A DNA stretch of 17,586 nt from Vitreoscilla sp. Lineage in GTDB: Bacteria; Pseudomonadota; Gammaproteobacteria; Burkholderiales; Burkholderiaceae. Under the pieces are notes generated by a model that saw only the letters and a list, made by a program, of their open reading frames with translations, was not told the origin of the DNA and did not search any database. The DNA is taken from the NCBI GenBank assembly GCA_014378125.1, contig JACMOG010000849.1, positions 1-17,586 of the forward strand. Reading direction: 5' to 3'. The number at the start of each line of letters is the position of its first letter. Position 1 is the stretch's first letter. Of this stretch, positions 1 through 9,629 are shown piece by piece. The position numbers and the translations under genes are program-made.

Positions 1-634
1 GCCAAACCACGCGCGTGGTGGTGGCGCCCAGCGCGCGCGCCGCCTCCACGAACTCCTTCTCGCGCAGCGAGAAGAACTGCGCGCGCACCAGCCGCGCCAC
101 CTGCATCCAGCCGAAGCAGCCGATCACCACCACGATCAGCACGAACACGCCGCCCTCGGGCCCGAAGACGGCCTTCAGCGGCTCGCGGAACAGGTAGATC
201 AACAGCAGCAGCAGCGGCAGCTGGGGCAGCGACAGGAACAGGTCGGTGACCCACATCGACACCATGTCGACCGGGCCCTTGGAGATGCCCGCCAGCGCGC
301 CGATGGTCACGCCCACCAGCACGGCCATGCCCATGGCCGCGAAGCCCACGGCCAGCGAGATGCGGCCGCCGTAGAGCATGCGCGCCAGCAAATCCTGGCC
401 CAGGTCGTCGGTGCCGAACGGATGCGCCAGCGACGGACCTTGCATGGTGGCCGAGAAGTCGATCTCGTCGATGGGCAGGTGCCACGCGAACGGGCCCAGC
501 ACCACCGCGGCCACCAGCAGCGCGAGCACGCCCAGGCTGGCGACGGCCATGCGATGGCGCCGGAAGCGCCGCCAGGCCTCGCCCCAGGGCGACGCCGGCC
601 TACCGGTACGCGATGCGGGGATCGAGGAGGCCAT
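1..634 (-). CDS. Peptide-type ABC transporter permease, DppC/OppC family (partial, C-terminus outside window)
   Basis: This is the second inner-membrane permease of the leftward peptide-type importer. Reading from ATG at 634, the frame stays open to base 1, about 211 codons. The product starts MASSIPASRTGRPASPWGE, followed by a basic WRRFRRHR stretch and a first membrane helix. Next comes the family motif HPFGTDDLGQDLL, where the membrane core of DppC/OppC permeases begins. The visible end is the cytoplasmic EAA coupling loop (EFVEAARALGATTTRVVW), which docks on the ATPase; roughly 80 residues are therefore missing beyond the window. The start overlaps the end of the upstream permease gene by 35 bases, which suggests translational coupling. 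The start was chosen because it is the ATG giving the usual short N-terminus; no strong ribosome site was judged. The substrate cannot be told from the sequence; peptides are typical, but glycosides and nickel are also handled by this family. Confidence 0.9.
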   Translation of the reverse strand, partial: MASSIPASRTGRPASPWGEAWRRFRRHRMAVASLGVLALLVAAVVLGPFAWHLPIDEIDFSATMQGPSLAHPFGTDDLGQDLLARMLYGGRISLAVGFAAMGMAVLVGVTIGALAGISKGPVDMVSMWVTDLFLSLPQLPLLLLLIYLFREPLKAVFGPEGGVFVLIVVVIGCFGWMQVARLVRAQFFSLREKEFVEAARALGATTTRVVW

Positions 635-1559
635 AGAGCAGGTCGGCGACGAGGTTGAACAGGATCACGAGCACGGAGAAGACGAAGGTGACGCCCATGA
701 TGACGGGCGTGTCGTTGCGCAGGATCGCGTCGATGAGCAGCGAGCCGATGCCGGGGATGCGGAAGATCTGCTCGGTGACGATGGCGCCGCCGAACACGGT
801 GGGCATCTGCAGCGCCACCAACGTGACCACCGGGATCAACGCATTGCGCAGGATGTGGCGCATGACCACCACGCGCTCGGCCAGGCCCTTGGAGCGCGCG
901 GTGGTCACGTGGTCGAGCCGCACCACGTCGAGCACGGCCGAGCGCACGTAGCGCGTCCAGCCGGCGCCCTGGAACAGTCCCAGCACGGCCACCGGCATGA
1001 TGGCCTGGCGCACGTGCTCCACCACCGCCGCCCAGCCGGTGGCCTCGACGTCGGAGCGGTAGACGAAGGGCAGCCAGTCGAGCTTGATCGAGAACACGAG
1101 GATCAGCAGGATGCCGGTGAAGAACGTGGGCAGTGAGAAGCCGGCCAGCGCGATCGTGCTGGCGATGCGGTCGAACCACGAATAGGGCCGCACCGCCGAC
1201 AGCGTGCCCACCGGAATGGCGATGGCCAGCGCCAGCAGCTGCGAGGCGCCGATCAGCCCGAGGGTGACCGGCACGCGTTGCCAGATCAACGCGGTGACGT
1301 CGACGCGGCTGATGAACGAGAAGCCCCAGTCGCCGCGCAGCATCGCCGCGAGCCAGTGCACGTAGCGCAGCGCCACCGGGTCGTCCAGGCCCAGCGTGGC
1401 GCGCAGGTGCTGGCGCACCTCGGGCGGCACGTTGGAGTTGGTGGCGAGCTCGGCGAACGGATCGCCGGGCGCGAGCGCCAGCACGGCGAACAGCACCACG
1501 CTGATGCCCAGCAGGCTGGGCACGGCAAGCGCCAGGCGGCGCAGGATGAAGGCCCCCAT
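600..1559 (-). CDS. Peptide-type ABC transporter permease, DppB/OppB family
   Basis: This is the first inner-membrane permease of the leftward importer, 319 residues, which is normal for the family. The N-terminus (MGAFILRRLALAVPSLLGIS) is the classic DppB start: a short cytoplasmic tail and a first helix. It is followed by the periplasmic APGDPF motif at about residues 30-35 and a helical-hairpin region. Several hydrophobic membrane segments follow, and the EAA coupling loop is near residues 213-243 (DHVTTARSKGL, then MRHILRNALIPVV). The protein ends LLDPRIAYR, as DppB-type permeases do. It begins 13 bases after the stop codon of the binding-protein gene, and its 3' end overlaps the next permease start, so the three genes form one transcription unit. 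It should pair with the partial permease at 1-634. The substrate class is inferred only from family membership. Confidence 0.93.
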   Translation of the reverse strand: MGAFILRRLALAVPSLLGISVVLFAVLALAPGDPFAELATNSNVPPEVRQHLRATLGLDDPVALRYVHWLAAMLRGDWGFSFISRVDVTALIWQRVPVTLGLIGASQLLALAIAIPVGTLSAVRPYSWFDRIASTIALAGFSLPTFFTGILLILVFSIKLDWLPFVYRSDVEATGWAAVVEHVRQAIMPVAVLGLFQGAGWTRYVRSAVLDVVRLDHVTTARSKGLAERVVVMRHILRNALIPVVTLVALQMPTVFGGAIVTEQIFRIPGIGSLLIDAILRNDTPVIMGVTFVFSVLVILFNLVADLLYGLLDPRIAYR

Positions 1560-1572
1560 GCGCTGGCGGTGC

Positions 1573-3357
1573 TTACGCGCGGTACCAGTCGTGGATGCCC
1601 GACAAGTCGAGGTCCCAGCCGGTGAGCGGCGCCACGATGGACTTGCCCAGCGCCGTCACCTGGGCGCGCACCGCCACGGGCACCACGTACCCGGCGGCGC
1701 AGGCCAGGTCGTTCATCTGGATGAACAACGCGGCGCGCTTGACCGGATCGAGCTCGTTCTCGGCGGCGTGGAACGCCTTGTCGTAGTCGGGGCTGGACCA
1801 GCGCGTCTTGTTCTGCAGTTGCCAGCCGTTGGCCTTCTGGCAGATCTCCCACGACACCCATTGCTGCATGAACCGGTCGGGGTCGGTGCCGGCGCGGTTG
1901 TTCAGGTACATCTCGACGTCGGCGAAGAATTTTCCGAAGGTGTCTGGGTTGGTCATGTCCGACGAGAAGAAGACCGAGGCCTGCACGGTCTTCAGCTCGA
2001 TCTCGATGCCGGCCTTGGCGCAGGCCTGCTTGACGATGGCCTGCACCTTCTGGCGCACCGAGTTGATGGAGGTCTGGAAGACCAGCTTCAGGCGCTTGCC
2101 GTCCTTCATGCGCACGCCGTCGCCCCCGCGCTTCCAGCCGGCCGCGTCGAGCAGCGCGTTGGCCTTGTCCACGTTGAACTCGGCGGCCACCGACTTGCTG
2201 TTGAACTGCACCGGGTTGTTGAGTGCGTTGGGCGTGGCGGCCGCGGCGCGTCCGTAGACGAAGTCCTGGATGCTCTTGCGATCCACCAGCAGGCCGAACG
2301 CCTTGCGCACCGCGGGATCGGTGAAGGCGAAGTGCTTCGACTTGACGTTGGCCCGCTCGCCGTCGACCTCCGTGAACGGATCGGCCGCGTTGAGGAAGAT
2401 CGACTCGGGGTTGCCGGACGGCTTGAACACCATCTTGCCCTTGCCGCCGGTCTCCATGCCCTTGAGCACGCTGTCCTCCACCTGGATGTTCCAGGCGTAG
2501 TCGAACTCGCCCGTCTGGAGCACGGCGCGCGCCGCCGACGTCGCGTCGCCGCCGCCCTTGATCTCGATGGTGTCGAAGAATGGGCGGTTGGGCAGGTAGT
2601 AGCTGGCGTTGGCCGTGCCGCGCACCAGGTCGCCCGGCGTGAAGTCGACGAACTTGTACGGGCCGGTGCCCACCGGCTTCAGGTTGGCGGGCGCCTCGCG
2701 CGACTTCGCGCCCGTGTAGGCCGCGAACAGGTGCCTGGGAATCAGCCAGAGGCTGCAGGTGCGGTCCCAGATGGGCGTGGGCTTGACGAAGTTGATGCGC
2801 ACGGTGGACGCGTCGAGCTTCTCGATGCTCTTGACGTTCGCGTAGAAGCCGACGCTGAACGCGCCGCCCGCCGGGTCGGTGGCGTACTGCCAGTTGAAGA
2901 CGACGTCGTCGGCGGTGAACGGCTGGCCGTCGTGCCACTGGACGTTCTTCTTCAGCTTCCAGGTGGTGGACAGGCCATCGGCGGCGATGCCGCCGTTGGC
3001 TCGGCTGGGGATCTCGGCGGCCAGCACAGGCACCAGCACGCCGTCGGCGTCGTAGCGCGCCAGCGACTCATAGAACGGACGGCAGCCTTCCTGGTCCTTG
3101 GTGCCGCTGGCGAAGTGCGGGTTCAGCAGCGTCGGACCCTGCCACAGCAGCAGCCGCAGCGGCCCGCCGCCGCCGCGCTTGGTGGGTTTGTACGGCGCCT
3201 CGGCGCCGGTGCCCTGGGCCACGGCCACATCGGCCAGCATCGTCGAGGCGAGCGACACGCCCACCCCGAGCGCCACCATGTGGGCGATGAAGTCGCGTCG
3301 CGCGAGTCGACCGGCGCGGACGTCGTCCACCAGGTCGCGCAGCATCTGTTCGTTCAT
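1573..3357 (-). CDS. ABC transporter substrate-binding protein, family 5 (DppA/OppA type), Tat-type signal
   Basis: This periplasmic solute-binding protein of the leftward importer has 594 residues, within the family-5 range. The N-terminus carries a twin-arginine signal: R20-R21 in LARRDFIAHM, then a mildly hydrophobic stretch and an AVA cleavage site near residue 47. Folded export through Tat is therefore likely, unlike the Sec-type binding proteins of the rightward operon. Family-5 signatures are visible: a WHDGQPFTADDVVFNW block after about residue 140, GTGPYKFVDF in the middle, and a DPAVRKAFGLLVDRKSI block at the start of the second lobe. The ATG at 3357 is preceded by AAGGGA at good spacing. 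The gene is first in a leftward operon with two permease genes behind it. ATPase genes for this system are not in the window and may lie beyond base 1. The substrate is unknown; peptides are the default guess. Confidence 0.92.
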   Translation of the reverse strand: MNEQMLRDLVDDVRAGRLARRDFIAHMVALGVGVSLASTMLADVAVAQGTGAEAPYKPTKRGGGGPLRLLLWQGPTLLNPHFASGTKDQEGCRPFYESLARYDADGVLVPVLAAEIPSRANGGIAADGLSTTWKLKKNVQWHDGQPFTADDVVFNWQYATDPAGGAFSVGFYANVKSIEKLDASTVRINFVKPTPIWDRTCSLWLIPRHLFAAYTGAKSREAPANLKPVGTGPYKFVDFTPGDLVRGTANASYYLPNRPFFDTIEIKGGGDATSAARAVLQTGEFDYAWNIQVEDSVLKGMETGGKGKMVFKPSGNPESIFLNAADPFTEVDGERANVKSKHFAFTDPAVRKAFGLLVDRKSIQDFVYGRAAAATPNALNNPVQFNSKSVAAEFNVDKANALLDAAGWKRGGDGVRMKDGKRLKLVFQTSINSVRQKVQAIVKQACAKAGIEIELKTVQASVFFSSDMTNPDTFGKFFADVEMYLNNRAGTDPDRFMQQWVSWEICQKANGWQLQNKTRWSSPDYDKAFHAAENELDPVKRAALFIQMNDLACAAGYVVPVAVRAQVTALGKSIVAPLTGWDLDLSGIHDWYRA

Positions 3358-3576
3358 GAGTTTTCCCTTGAGTGCCGGGCGTAGTGTCGCCGCTCGGGGC
3401 CCACTCTAGGTCGGCGAGCACCCATGCCGGATCAGGGTCTACGAGCAGCCCGCGATTGGGGCGGGACGCACCAGCCTGAACGGGCGCGTGCACGGGTGCG
3501 GATCCTGCTTCGGGGGTTCTGTCGCCACCCTATACTGCAGCGCGCCTGATCACGGCACGCCCCGGAGCCTCCCGCA
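3358..3576. promoter_or_regulatory. Divergent intergenic region between two peptide-importer operons
   Basis: These 219 bases separate the leftward and rightward importer operons and must hold the promoters of both, unless transcription enters from elsewhere. For the rightward operon a good -10-like hexamer, TATACT, lies at 3531-3536, which would give a leader of about 35 bases; no convincing -35 box sits at the usual distance. The leftward gene has a ribosome-binding AAGGGA just before 3357, but no persuasive promoter was found by eye. A shared operator or regulator site is plausible from the arrangement but was not identified. Confidence 0.55.
3531..3536 (+). promoter_or_regulatory. Candidate -10 box of the rightward opp operon
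   Basis: TATACT matches the sigma-70 -10 consensus at five of six positions and stands out in this GC-rich stretch. It lies 40 bases before the ATG of the first binding-protein gene. The -35 side is weak, so an activator may be needed or the match may be chance. Confidence 0.35.
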
Positions 3577-5196
3577 ATGAACCTGCGCAGCAACCCGACG
3601 CTCGCACGAGCCCTGTTCGCCCTCGCCCTGTGCGGGGCCGGCGCGGCCTTCGCCGCCGCCCTCCCACCCGGCACGGCGCTGGCCGCGAAGCAGGAGATGG
3701 TGCGCAACAACGGCGCCGAGCCCGACTCGCTCGATCCGGCCCTGGTCGAGTCGGTGCCCGCCGGCTCCATCCTCAGCGACGTGTTCGAGGGCCTGACGGC
3801 CGTCGACCACCATGGCGCGCCCGTGCCCGGCACCGCCGAGTCGTGGAAGCAGGTCGACCCGACGACCTGGGTGTTCAAGCTGCGCAAGACGGCGGTGTGG
3901 TCGGACGGCCAGCCCGTGACCGCGGACGACTTCGTCTATGCGTGGCGCCGCCTGTTCGACCCGAAGACCGGCTCGAAGATCGCGTCCACGCTGGGCGTGT
4001 ACCTGCTCAACGGCAGCGACATCGTGTCCGGCAGGAAGCCGCCCGCCGCGCTGGGCGTGCGCGCCATCGACAAGCTCACGCTGGAGGTGAAGACGCCGGT
4101 GCCGCTGCCGTTCTTCCCGGCGGCCGCGGCCATCGTGCAGTTCTCGCCGCAGCCCAAGGCCACCATCGACAAGTTCGGCAAGGACTGGACGAAGCCGGCC
4201 AACATGGTGGGCAATGGCGCCTACGTGTTGAAGGACTGGCAGGTCAACAGCAAGATCGTGCTCGAGAAGTCGCCGCGCTACTGGGACGCCGCCGATGTGC
4301 AGCTCACGCGCGTGACGTACCTGTGCGTGGAGGACGCCAACGCCGACCTGAAGCTGTACCAGTCCGGCGAGGAAGACTTCATGTCGCAGCTGGCGCCCGG
4401 CGCCTATGCGTCGCTGAAGGTCCAGTACCCGAACGAGATCCACAACGGCCTGCTGCTGGGCCTGCGCTTCTATACGTTGAACAACCAGGATCCGCTGTTC
4501 AAGGACGTGCGCGTGCGCAAGGCGCTGTCGATGGTGATCGACCGCGACATCCTGGCCACCAAGGTGACCGCCGACGGCCAGCCGCCGCTGTACGGCCTGG
4601 CGGTGAAGGGCATCGCGGGCATGGACGCCACCCGCTACGACTGGGCCGACTGGCCCATGGACAAGCGCGTGGCCGAGGCGCGCAAGCTGCTCGCCGAGGC
4701 CGGCGTGAAGCCCGGCACGCGCGTGAAGTTCACGTACAACAACAGCGACTATCACAAGAAGATGGCGATCTTCGCGGCCAGCGAATGGAAGACCAAGCTG
4801 GGCCTGGACACCGAGATGGACAGCCTCGAGTTCAAGGTGCTCATCCGCAAGCGCCACGACGGCGACTTCCAGATCGCGCGCAGCGGCTGGGTGGTGACGT
4901 TCAACGACGCCACGCTGCTGCTCACGCTGGTGCAGTGCGGCTCGGAGTCGAACGACGACCGCAACTGCAACAGGAAGGCCGACGACCTGATCGCGCAGGG
5001 CAACCTGGCCACCGATCCGGCGAAGCGCTCCGCGCTGCTCACGCAGGCGGCCAGGCTGGTGATGGACGACTACCCGATGATCCCGTTGCTGCAATACTCG
5101 GTGCCGCGGCTGATCAAGCCGTGGGTGGGTGGCTACGACGAGGCGAACGGCATGGATCGCTATCGCAGCAAGGACTTCTGGATCCTCAAGCATTGA
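3577..5196 (+). CDS. oppA: Oligopeptide ABC transporter substrate-binding protein, OppA/MppA type (first of two tandem copies)
   Basis: This periplasmic binding protein of the rightward Opp-like importer has 539 residues, close to E. coli OppA. It starts with a Sec signal peptide: basic n-region MNLRSNPTLAR, hydrophobic core and an AFA cleavage site near residue 26. The mature part opens with NNGAEPDSLDPALVES, the typical OppA/MppA N-terminal block. This is followed by WSDGQPVTADDFVYAWRRL, then GNGAYVLKDWQVNSKI and DVRVRKALSMVIDRDIL. A GGAG lies about nine bases before the ATG, supporting this start. The next gene starts 10 bases after the stop and encodes a close paralog, roughly 70 % identical by eye. 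OppA proteins bind short peptides with little side-chain selectivity; MppA relatives bind murein tripeptide, so cell-wall peptide recycling is an alternative. The OppA-type family is firm; the exact ligand is inference. Confidence 0.93.
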   Translation: MNLRSNPTLARALFALALCGAGAAFAAALPPGTALAAKQEMVRNNGAEPDSLDPALVESVPAGSILSDVFEGLTAVDHHGAPVPGTAESWKQVDPTTWVFKLRKTAVWSDGQPVTADDFVYAWRRLFDPKTGSKIASTLGVYLLNGSDIVSGRKPPAALGVRAIDKLTLEVKTPVPLPFFPAAAAIVQFSPQPKATIDKFGKDWTKPANMVGNGAYVLKDWQVNSKIVLEKSPRYWDAADVQLTRVTYLCVEDANADLKLYQSGEEDFMSQLAPGAYASLKVQYPNEIHNGLLLGLRFYTLNNQDPLFKDVRVRKALSMVIDRDILATKVTADGQPPLYGLAVKGIAGMDATRYDWADWPMDKRVAEARKLLAEAGVKPGTRVKFTYNNSDYHKKMAIFAASEWKTKLGLDTEMDSLEFKVLIRKRHDGDFQIARSGWVVTFNDATLLLTLVQCGSESNDDRNCNRKADDLIAQGNLATDPAKRSALLTQAARLVMDDYPMIPLLQYSVPRLIKPWVGGYDEANGMDRYRSKDFWILKH

Positions 5197-5206
5197 ACCG
5201 CGCCTC

Positions 5207-6811
5207 ATGACCTTTTGTCTCCCCCTGACGCTGACGCTGGCTGGCGCGTTGGCGGCCTCTGCCGTAGCGGCGGTGATCCCGCCCGGCACGCCGCTGTCCC
5301 CGAAGCAGGAGATGGTGCGCAACAACGGCGCCGAGCCCGAGTCGCTGGATCCGGCCCACACCGAGACGGTGAACGCCACCGAGATCGGACGCGACCTGTT
5401 CGAGGGCCTGACGTCCACCGACCACCAGGGCAACGTCGTGGCCGGCGCGGCCGAATCCTGGAAGCAGGTGGACGCCACCACCTGGGTGTTCAAGCTGCGC
5501 CGCAACGCAGCCTGGTCGAACGGCCAGCCGGTCACTGCCGACGACTTCATCTACGCGTGGCGGCGCTACATGGATCCGAAGACGGCGTCGCTGAGTGCCT
5601 CGGTCTACGCGGCCTACTTCCAGAACGGCATGGACGTCGTCAAGGGCGGAAAGCCCCTCGCCGACCTCGGCGCGAAGGCGCTGGATCCGCTCACGCTGGA
5701 AGTGAAGACGCCCGGCCCCGTGCCCTTCCTCCCGGGCGTGATGGCCGCGGCGCAGATGGCGCCCGTGCCGCGCGTCACCATCGAGAAGTTCGGCAAGGAC
5801 TGGACGCGGCCCGCCAACATCGTCGGCAACGGCGCCTATGTGCTCAAGGACTGGCAGGTCAACAGCAAGGTCGTCGTCGAGAAGAGCGCCACGTACTGGG
5901 ACGCGGCCAACGTGCAACTCACCCGCGTGACCTTCCTGTGCGTGGAGGACGCCAGCGCCGACCTGAAGCTGTACCAGTCGGGCGAGGAGGACTTCATGGA
6001 GTCGCTGCCGCCCGGTGCCTACGCGTCGTTGAAGGCGCAGTACCCCGCCGAGATGCGCAACGACCTGCTGCTGGGCCTGCGCGTGTACTCGCTGAACAAC
6101 AAGGACCCGTTGCTCAAGGACATCCGCGTGCGCAAGGCCTTGTCGATGGTGATCGACCGCGAGGTGCTCGCCGGCAAGATCACCAACGACGGCCAGGTGC
6201 CGCTGTATGGCCTGGCCGTGCAGGGCCTGGCCGGCGCCCAGCCCACGCGCTACGACTGGGCCGACTGGCCCATGGACAGGCGCGTGGCCGAGGCGCGCCG
6301 GCTGCTGGCCGAGGCCGGCGTGAAGCCCGGCACGCGCCTGAAGTTCACCTATAACAACAGCGACTATCACCGCAAGATGGCGATCTTCGCCGCCTCCGAA
6401 TGGAAGTCCAAGCTGGGCCTGGAGACCGACATCGACAGCCTCGAGTTCAAGGTGCTGATCCGCAAGCGCCACGACGGCGACTTCCAGATCGCGCGCAACG
6501 GCTGGGTCTTCAACGTGAACGACGCCACCACGCTGCTGAACCTGGCCGAGTGCGACTCCGACTTCAACGACGACCACAGCTGCAACCGCGCCGCCGACGC
6601 GCTCATCGGCCAGGCCAAGCAGCTTGTCGACCCCGCGAAGCGCTCGGCCCTGCTGAGCCAGGCGGCCCGCATGATGGCGGACGACTACCCGATGATTCCG
6701 CTGCTTCAGTACACCGCGCCGCGCCTGGTCAAGCCGTGGGTGGGCGGCTACGGAAGCTCGGGCGGCACCAACCGGTACCGCAGCAAGGACTTCTACATCG
6801 TGAAGCATTGA
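5207..6811 (+). CDS. oppA: Oligopeptide ABC transporter substrate-binding protein, OppA/MppA type (second tandem copy)
   Basis: This is the second binding protein of the rightward operon, 534 residues from ATG at 5207, and it aligns almost without gaps to the gene before it. Long blocks are identical, for example KQEMVRNNGAEP, LKDWQVNSK, FKVLIRKRHDGDFQIAR and the RYRSKDF end. Differences gather at about residues 35-60, 105-155 and 445-480, where ligand contacts or lobe surfaces may differ. The ATG at 5207 is 10 bases after the preceding stop. It has no clear ribosome site, so translation probably depends on coupling. The start gives an AVA-type cleavable signal near residue 21, but with no Lys or Arg in its n-region, which is odd. 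An in-frame GTG at 5129 would add 26 residues but lies inside the previous gene and gives a poor signal. The gene likely shares permeases and ATPases with its paralog. Confidence 0.92.
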   Translation: MTFCLPLTLTLAGALAASAVAAVIPPGTPLSPKQEMVRNNGAEPESLDPAHTETVNATEIGRDLFEGLTSTDHQGNVVAGAAESWKQVDATTWVFKLRRNAAWSNGQPVTADDFIYAWRRYMDPKTASLSASVYAAYFQNGMDVVKGGKPLADLGAKALDPLTLEVKTPGPVPFLPGVMAAAQMAPVPRVTIEKFGKDWTRPANIVGNGAYVLKDWQVNSKVVVEKSATYWDAANVQLTRVTFLCVEDASADLKLYQSGEEDFMESLPPGAYASLKAQYPAEMRNDLLLGLRVYSLNNKDPLLKDIRVRKALSMVIDREVLAGKITNDGQVPLYGLAVQGLAGAQPTRYDWADWPMDRRVAEARRLLAEAGVKPGTRLKFTYNNSDYHRKMAIFAASEWKSKLGLETDIDSLEFKVLIRKRHDGDFQIARNGWVFNVNDATTLLNLAECDSDFNDDHSCNRAADALIGQAKQLVDPAKRSALLSQAARMMADDYPMIPLLQYTAPRLVKPWVGGYGSSGGTNRYRSKDFYIVKH

Positions 6812-6812
6812 C

Positions 6813-7733
6813 ATGCTGGCCTACATCGTCAGGAGAATCCTGATCACGATCCCCACGGTGCTGGCCGTGGTCACCCTCTGCTACGTGCTGCTGCACGTGA
6901 CGCCGGGCGGCCCGTTCGACTCCGAGCGCAAGGTGTCCGCGGCGGTGCTGGCCAACCTGCAGGCCAAGTACCACCTCGACCTGCCGTTGTGGAAGCAGTA
7001 CCTGCTGTACCTCGACGACCTGCTGCACGGCGACCTCGGCGCTTCGTTCCGCTACGCGGACTGGTCGGTGAACGACCTGGTGGCGCGCGCGCTTCCGGTG
7101 TCGCTGGTGATCGGCGGCACGGCGATCGTCATCTCGGTGGTGGTCGGCGTGGCCCTGGGCATCGTGGCCGCGCTGCGCCAGAACAGCGTGGTCGACGTGG
7201 CGGTGATGCTGTTCGGCAACGTCGGCAGCGTGCTGCCGTCGTTCGTGCTGGGCCCGGTGCTGGTGCTGGTGTTCGCCATCGCGCTGCCGTGGCTGCCCTC
7301 CGGCGGCTGGGACAACTTCGCGCCACGCTACATGGTGCTGCCCATCGCGCTGCTCACGCTGATCAACATCTCCACGGTCGGCCGCATCATGCGCGGCAGC
7401 CTGATCGAGGTGCTCAGCTCCAACTTCATCCGAACCGCGCGCGCCAAGGGGCTGCCGATGCGGCTCGTGGTGCTGCGCCACGCCTTGCGGCCGGCGCTGC
7501 TGCCGGTGGTCTCGGTGGTGGGGCCGCTGGCGATCTCGTCGATCACCTCGGCCATCGTCACCGAGTCGTGGTTCTCCATCCCGGGGCTGGGCAAGCTGAT
7601 CGTCAACGGCGCGTCCGACCGCGACTACACGCTGGTGCTGGGCCTCGTGGTGCTGGTCACCGTGCTGGCCGTCACCCTGAACCTGCTGGTCGACCTGGCC
7701 TACGCCTGGCTCGACCCGAAGATCCGCTACTGA
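6813..7733 (+). CDS. oppB: Oligopeptide ABC transporter permease OppB
   Basis: This is the first inner-membrane permease of the rightward importer, 306 residues, equal to E. coli OppB. It shows the standard start (MLAYIVRRILITIPTVLAVV), the periplasmic TPGGPFDSER motif at about residues 30-39 that is characteristic of OppB rather than DppB, and GDLGASF near residue 73. The EAA loop covers about residues 202-233 (NFIRTARAKGLPMRLVVLRH). The C-terminus ends WLDPKIRY. The ATG is separated by one base from the stop of the second binding-protein gene, and the stop overlaps the next ATG, so it is embedded in an operon. It forms the translocation pore with OppC. Confidence is high for OppB-type identity; transported peptides are not specified by the sequence. 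Confidence 0.95.
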   Translation: MLAYIVRRILITIPTVLAVVTLCYVLLHVTPGGPFDSERKVSAAVLANLQAKYHLDLPLWKQYLLYLDDLLHGDLGASFRYADWSVNDLVARALPVSLVIGGTAIVISVVVGVALGIVAALRQNSVVDVAVMLFGNVGSVLPSFVLGPVLVLVFAIALPWLPSGGWDNFAPRYMVLPIALLTLINISTVGRIMRGSLIEVLSSNFIRTARAKGLPMRLVVLRHALRPALLPVVSVVGPLAISSITSAIVTESWFSIPGLGKLIVNGASDRDYTLVLGLVVLVTVLAVTLNLLVDLAYAWLDPKIRY

Positions 7734-8614
7734 TGACCACGCCTGCCCTCGTCGATGCGGCCCCGGCCGGCCGCAGTCCCTGGCACGACGCGCGCAAGCG
7801 CTTCGCCCGCAACCGCGCCGCGCTGGCCAGCACGGGAGTGCTCGCGCTGATCACGCTGGCCTGCGTGCTCGGACCGATGGTGCTGCCCAACGCGTTCGAC
7901 TCGGTCGACTGGAACCTGATGAGCGCGCCGCCCACGCGGGCCGGCTGGCACCTGTTCGGCACCGACGACCTCGGCCGCGACCTGCTGGTGCGCACGCTGA
8001 TCGGCGGCCGCATCTCGCTGCTGGTGGGCCTGCTGGGCACGCTGGTGGCGGTGTGCATCGGCGTGGTGTGGGGCGCCACCGCCGGCTTCGTGGGCGGGCG
8101 CGTGGACGGCGTGATGATGCGCATCGTCGACATGGCCTTCGCCGTCCCCTACCTGCTGATCGCCATCCTGGTGGTCACCGTGTTCGGCCGCGACATCCTG
8201 CTGGTGGTGGGCGCGATCGCCGCGTTCTCCTGGCTGGACATGGCGCGCGTGGTGCGCGGCCAGACGCTGTCGATCAAGTCGCGCGAGTTCATCGAGGCGG
8301 CGCGCGCCATCGGCGTTCCCACGTGGCGCATCATCTTCCAGCACGTCGTGCCCAACCTGATGGGCGTGGTCGTCATCTACACGTCCATCCTCGTGCCGGG
8401 CGTGATCCTGTCGGAGTCGGTGCTGTCGTTCCTCGGCCTGGGCGTGCAGGAGCCGATGACCAGCTGGGGCGTGCTGATCCACGACGGCGCGGCGGTGATG
8501 GCGGCCTCGCCGTGGATGATCCTGTTTCCGGCCGGCGCGCTGTCGATCACGCTGTACTGCGCCAACTTCATCGGCGACGGGCTGCGCGACGCGCTCGACC
8601 CGAAGGAGAGTTGA
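7733..8614 (+). CDS. oppC: Oligopeptide ABC transporter permease OppC
   Basis: This is the second permease of the rightward importer, 293 residues from ATG at 7733. The start is fixed by an ATGA overlap with the oppB stop, a common sign of translational coupling. The N-terminus has a cytoplasmic basic segment (DARKRFARNRAAL), then a first helix and the HLFGTDDLGRDLL motif at about residues 73-85. The EAA loop covers about residues 183-208 (EFIEAARAIGVPTWRIIFQH, then VVPN). The final membrane segments include SFLGLGVQEPMTSWG, and the C-terminus GDGLRDALDPK is shared by OppC/DppC permeases. The stop codon is one base before the oppD start. It pairs with OppB and couples to OppD and OppF. Confidence 0.95.
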   Translation: MTTPALVDAAPAGRSPWHDARKRFARNRAALASTGVLALITLACVLGPMVLPNAFDSVDWNLMSAPPTRAGWHLFGTDDLGRDLLVRTLIGGRISLLVGLLGTLVAVCIGVVWGATAGFVGGRVDGVMMRIVDMAFAVPYLLIAILVVTVFGRDILLVVGAIAAFSWLDMARVVRGQTLSIKSREFIEAARAIGVPTWRIIFQHVVPNLMGVVVIYTSILVPGVILSESVLSFLGLGVQEPMTSWGVLIHDGAAVMAASPWMILFPAGALSITLYCANFIGDGLRDALDPKES

Positions 8615-8615
8615 G

Positions 8616-9621
<1,006 letters not shown>

Positions 9622-9629
<8 letters not shown>

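Noticed and set aside
1396..3384. 662-codon plus-strand open frame opposite the leftward binding-protein and permease genes
   Set aside because: The opposite strand encodes clear family-5 binding protein and DppB sequences; the plus-strand translation is Val/Ala/His/Arg-rich with no domain, as expected from antisense of GC-rich codons.
5129..5206. GTG start upstream of the second OppA
   Set aside because: It lies within the first OppA gene, gives a non-signal N-terminus, and is 78 bases from the ATG that aligns with the paralog.
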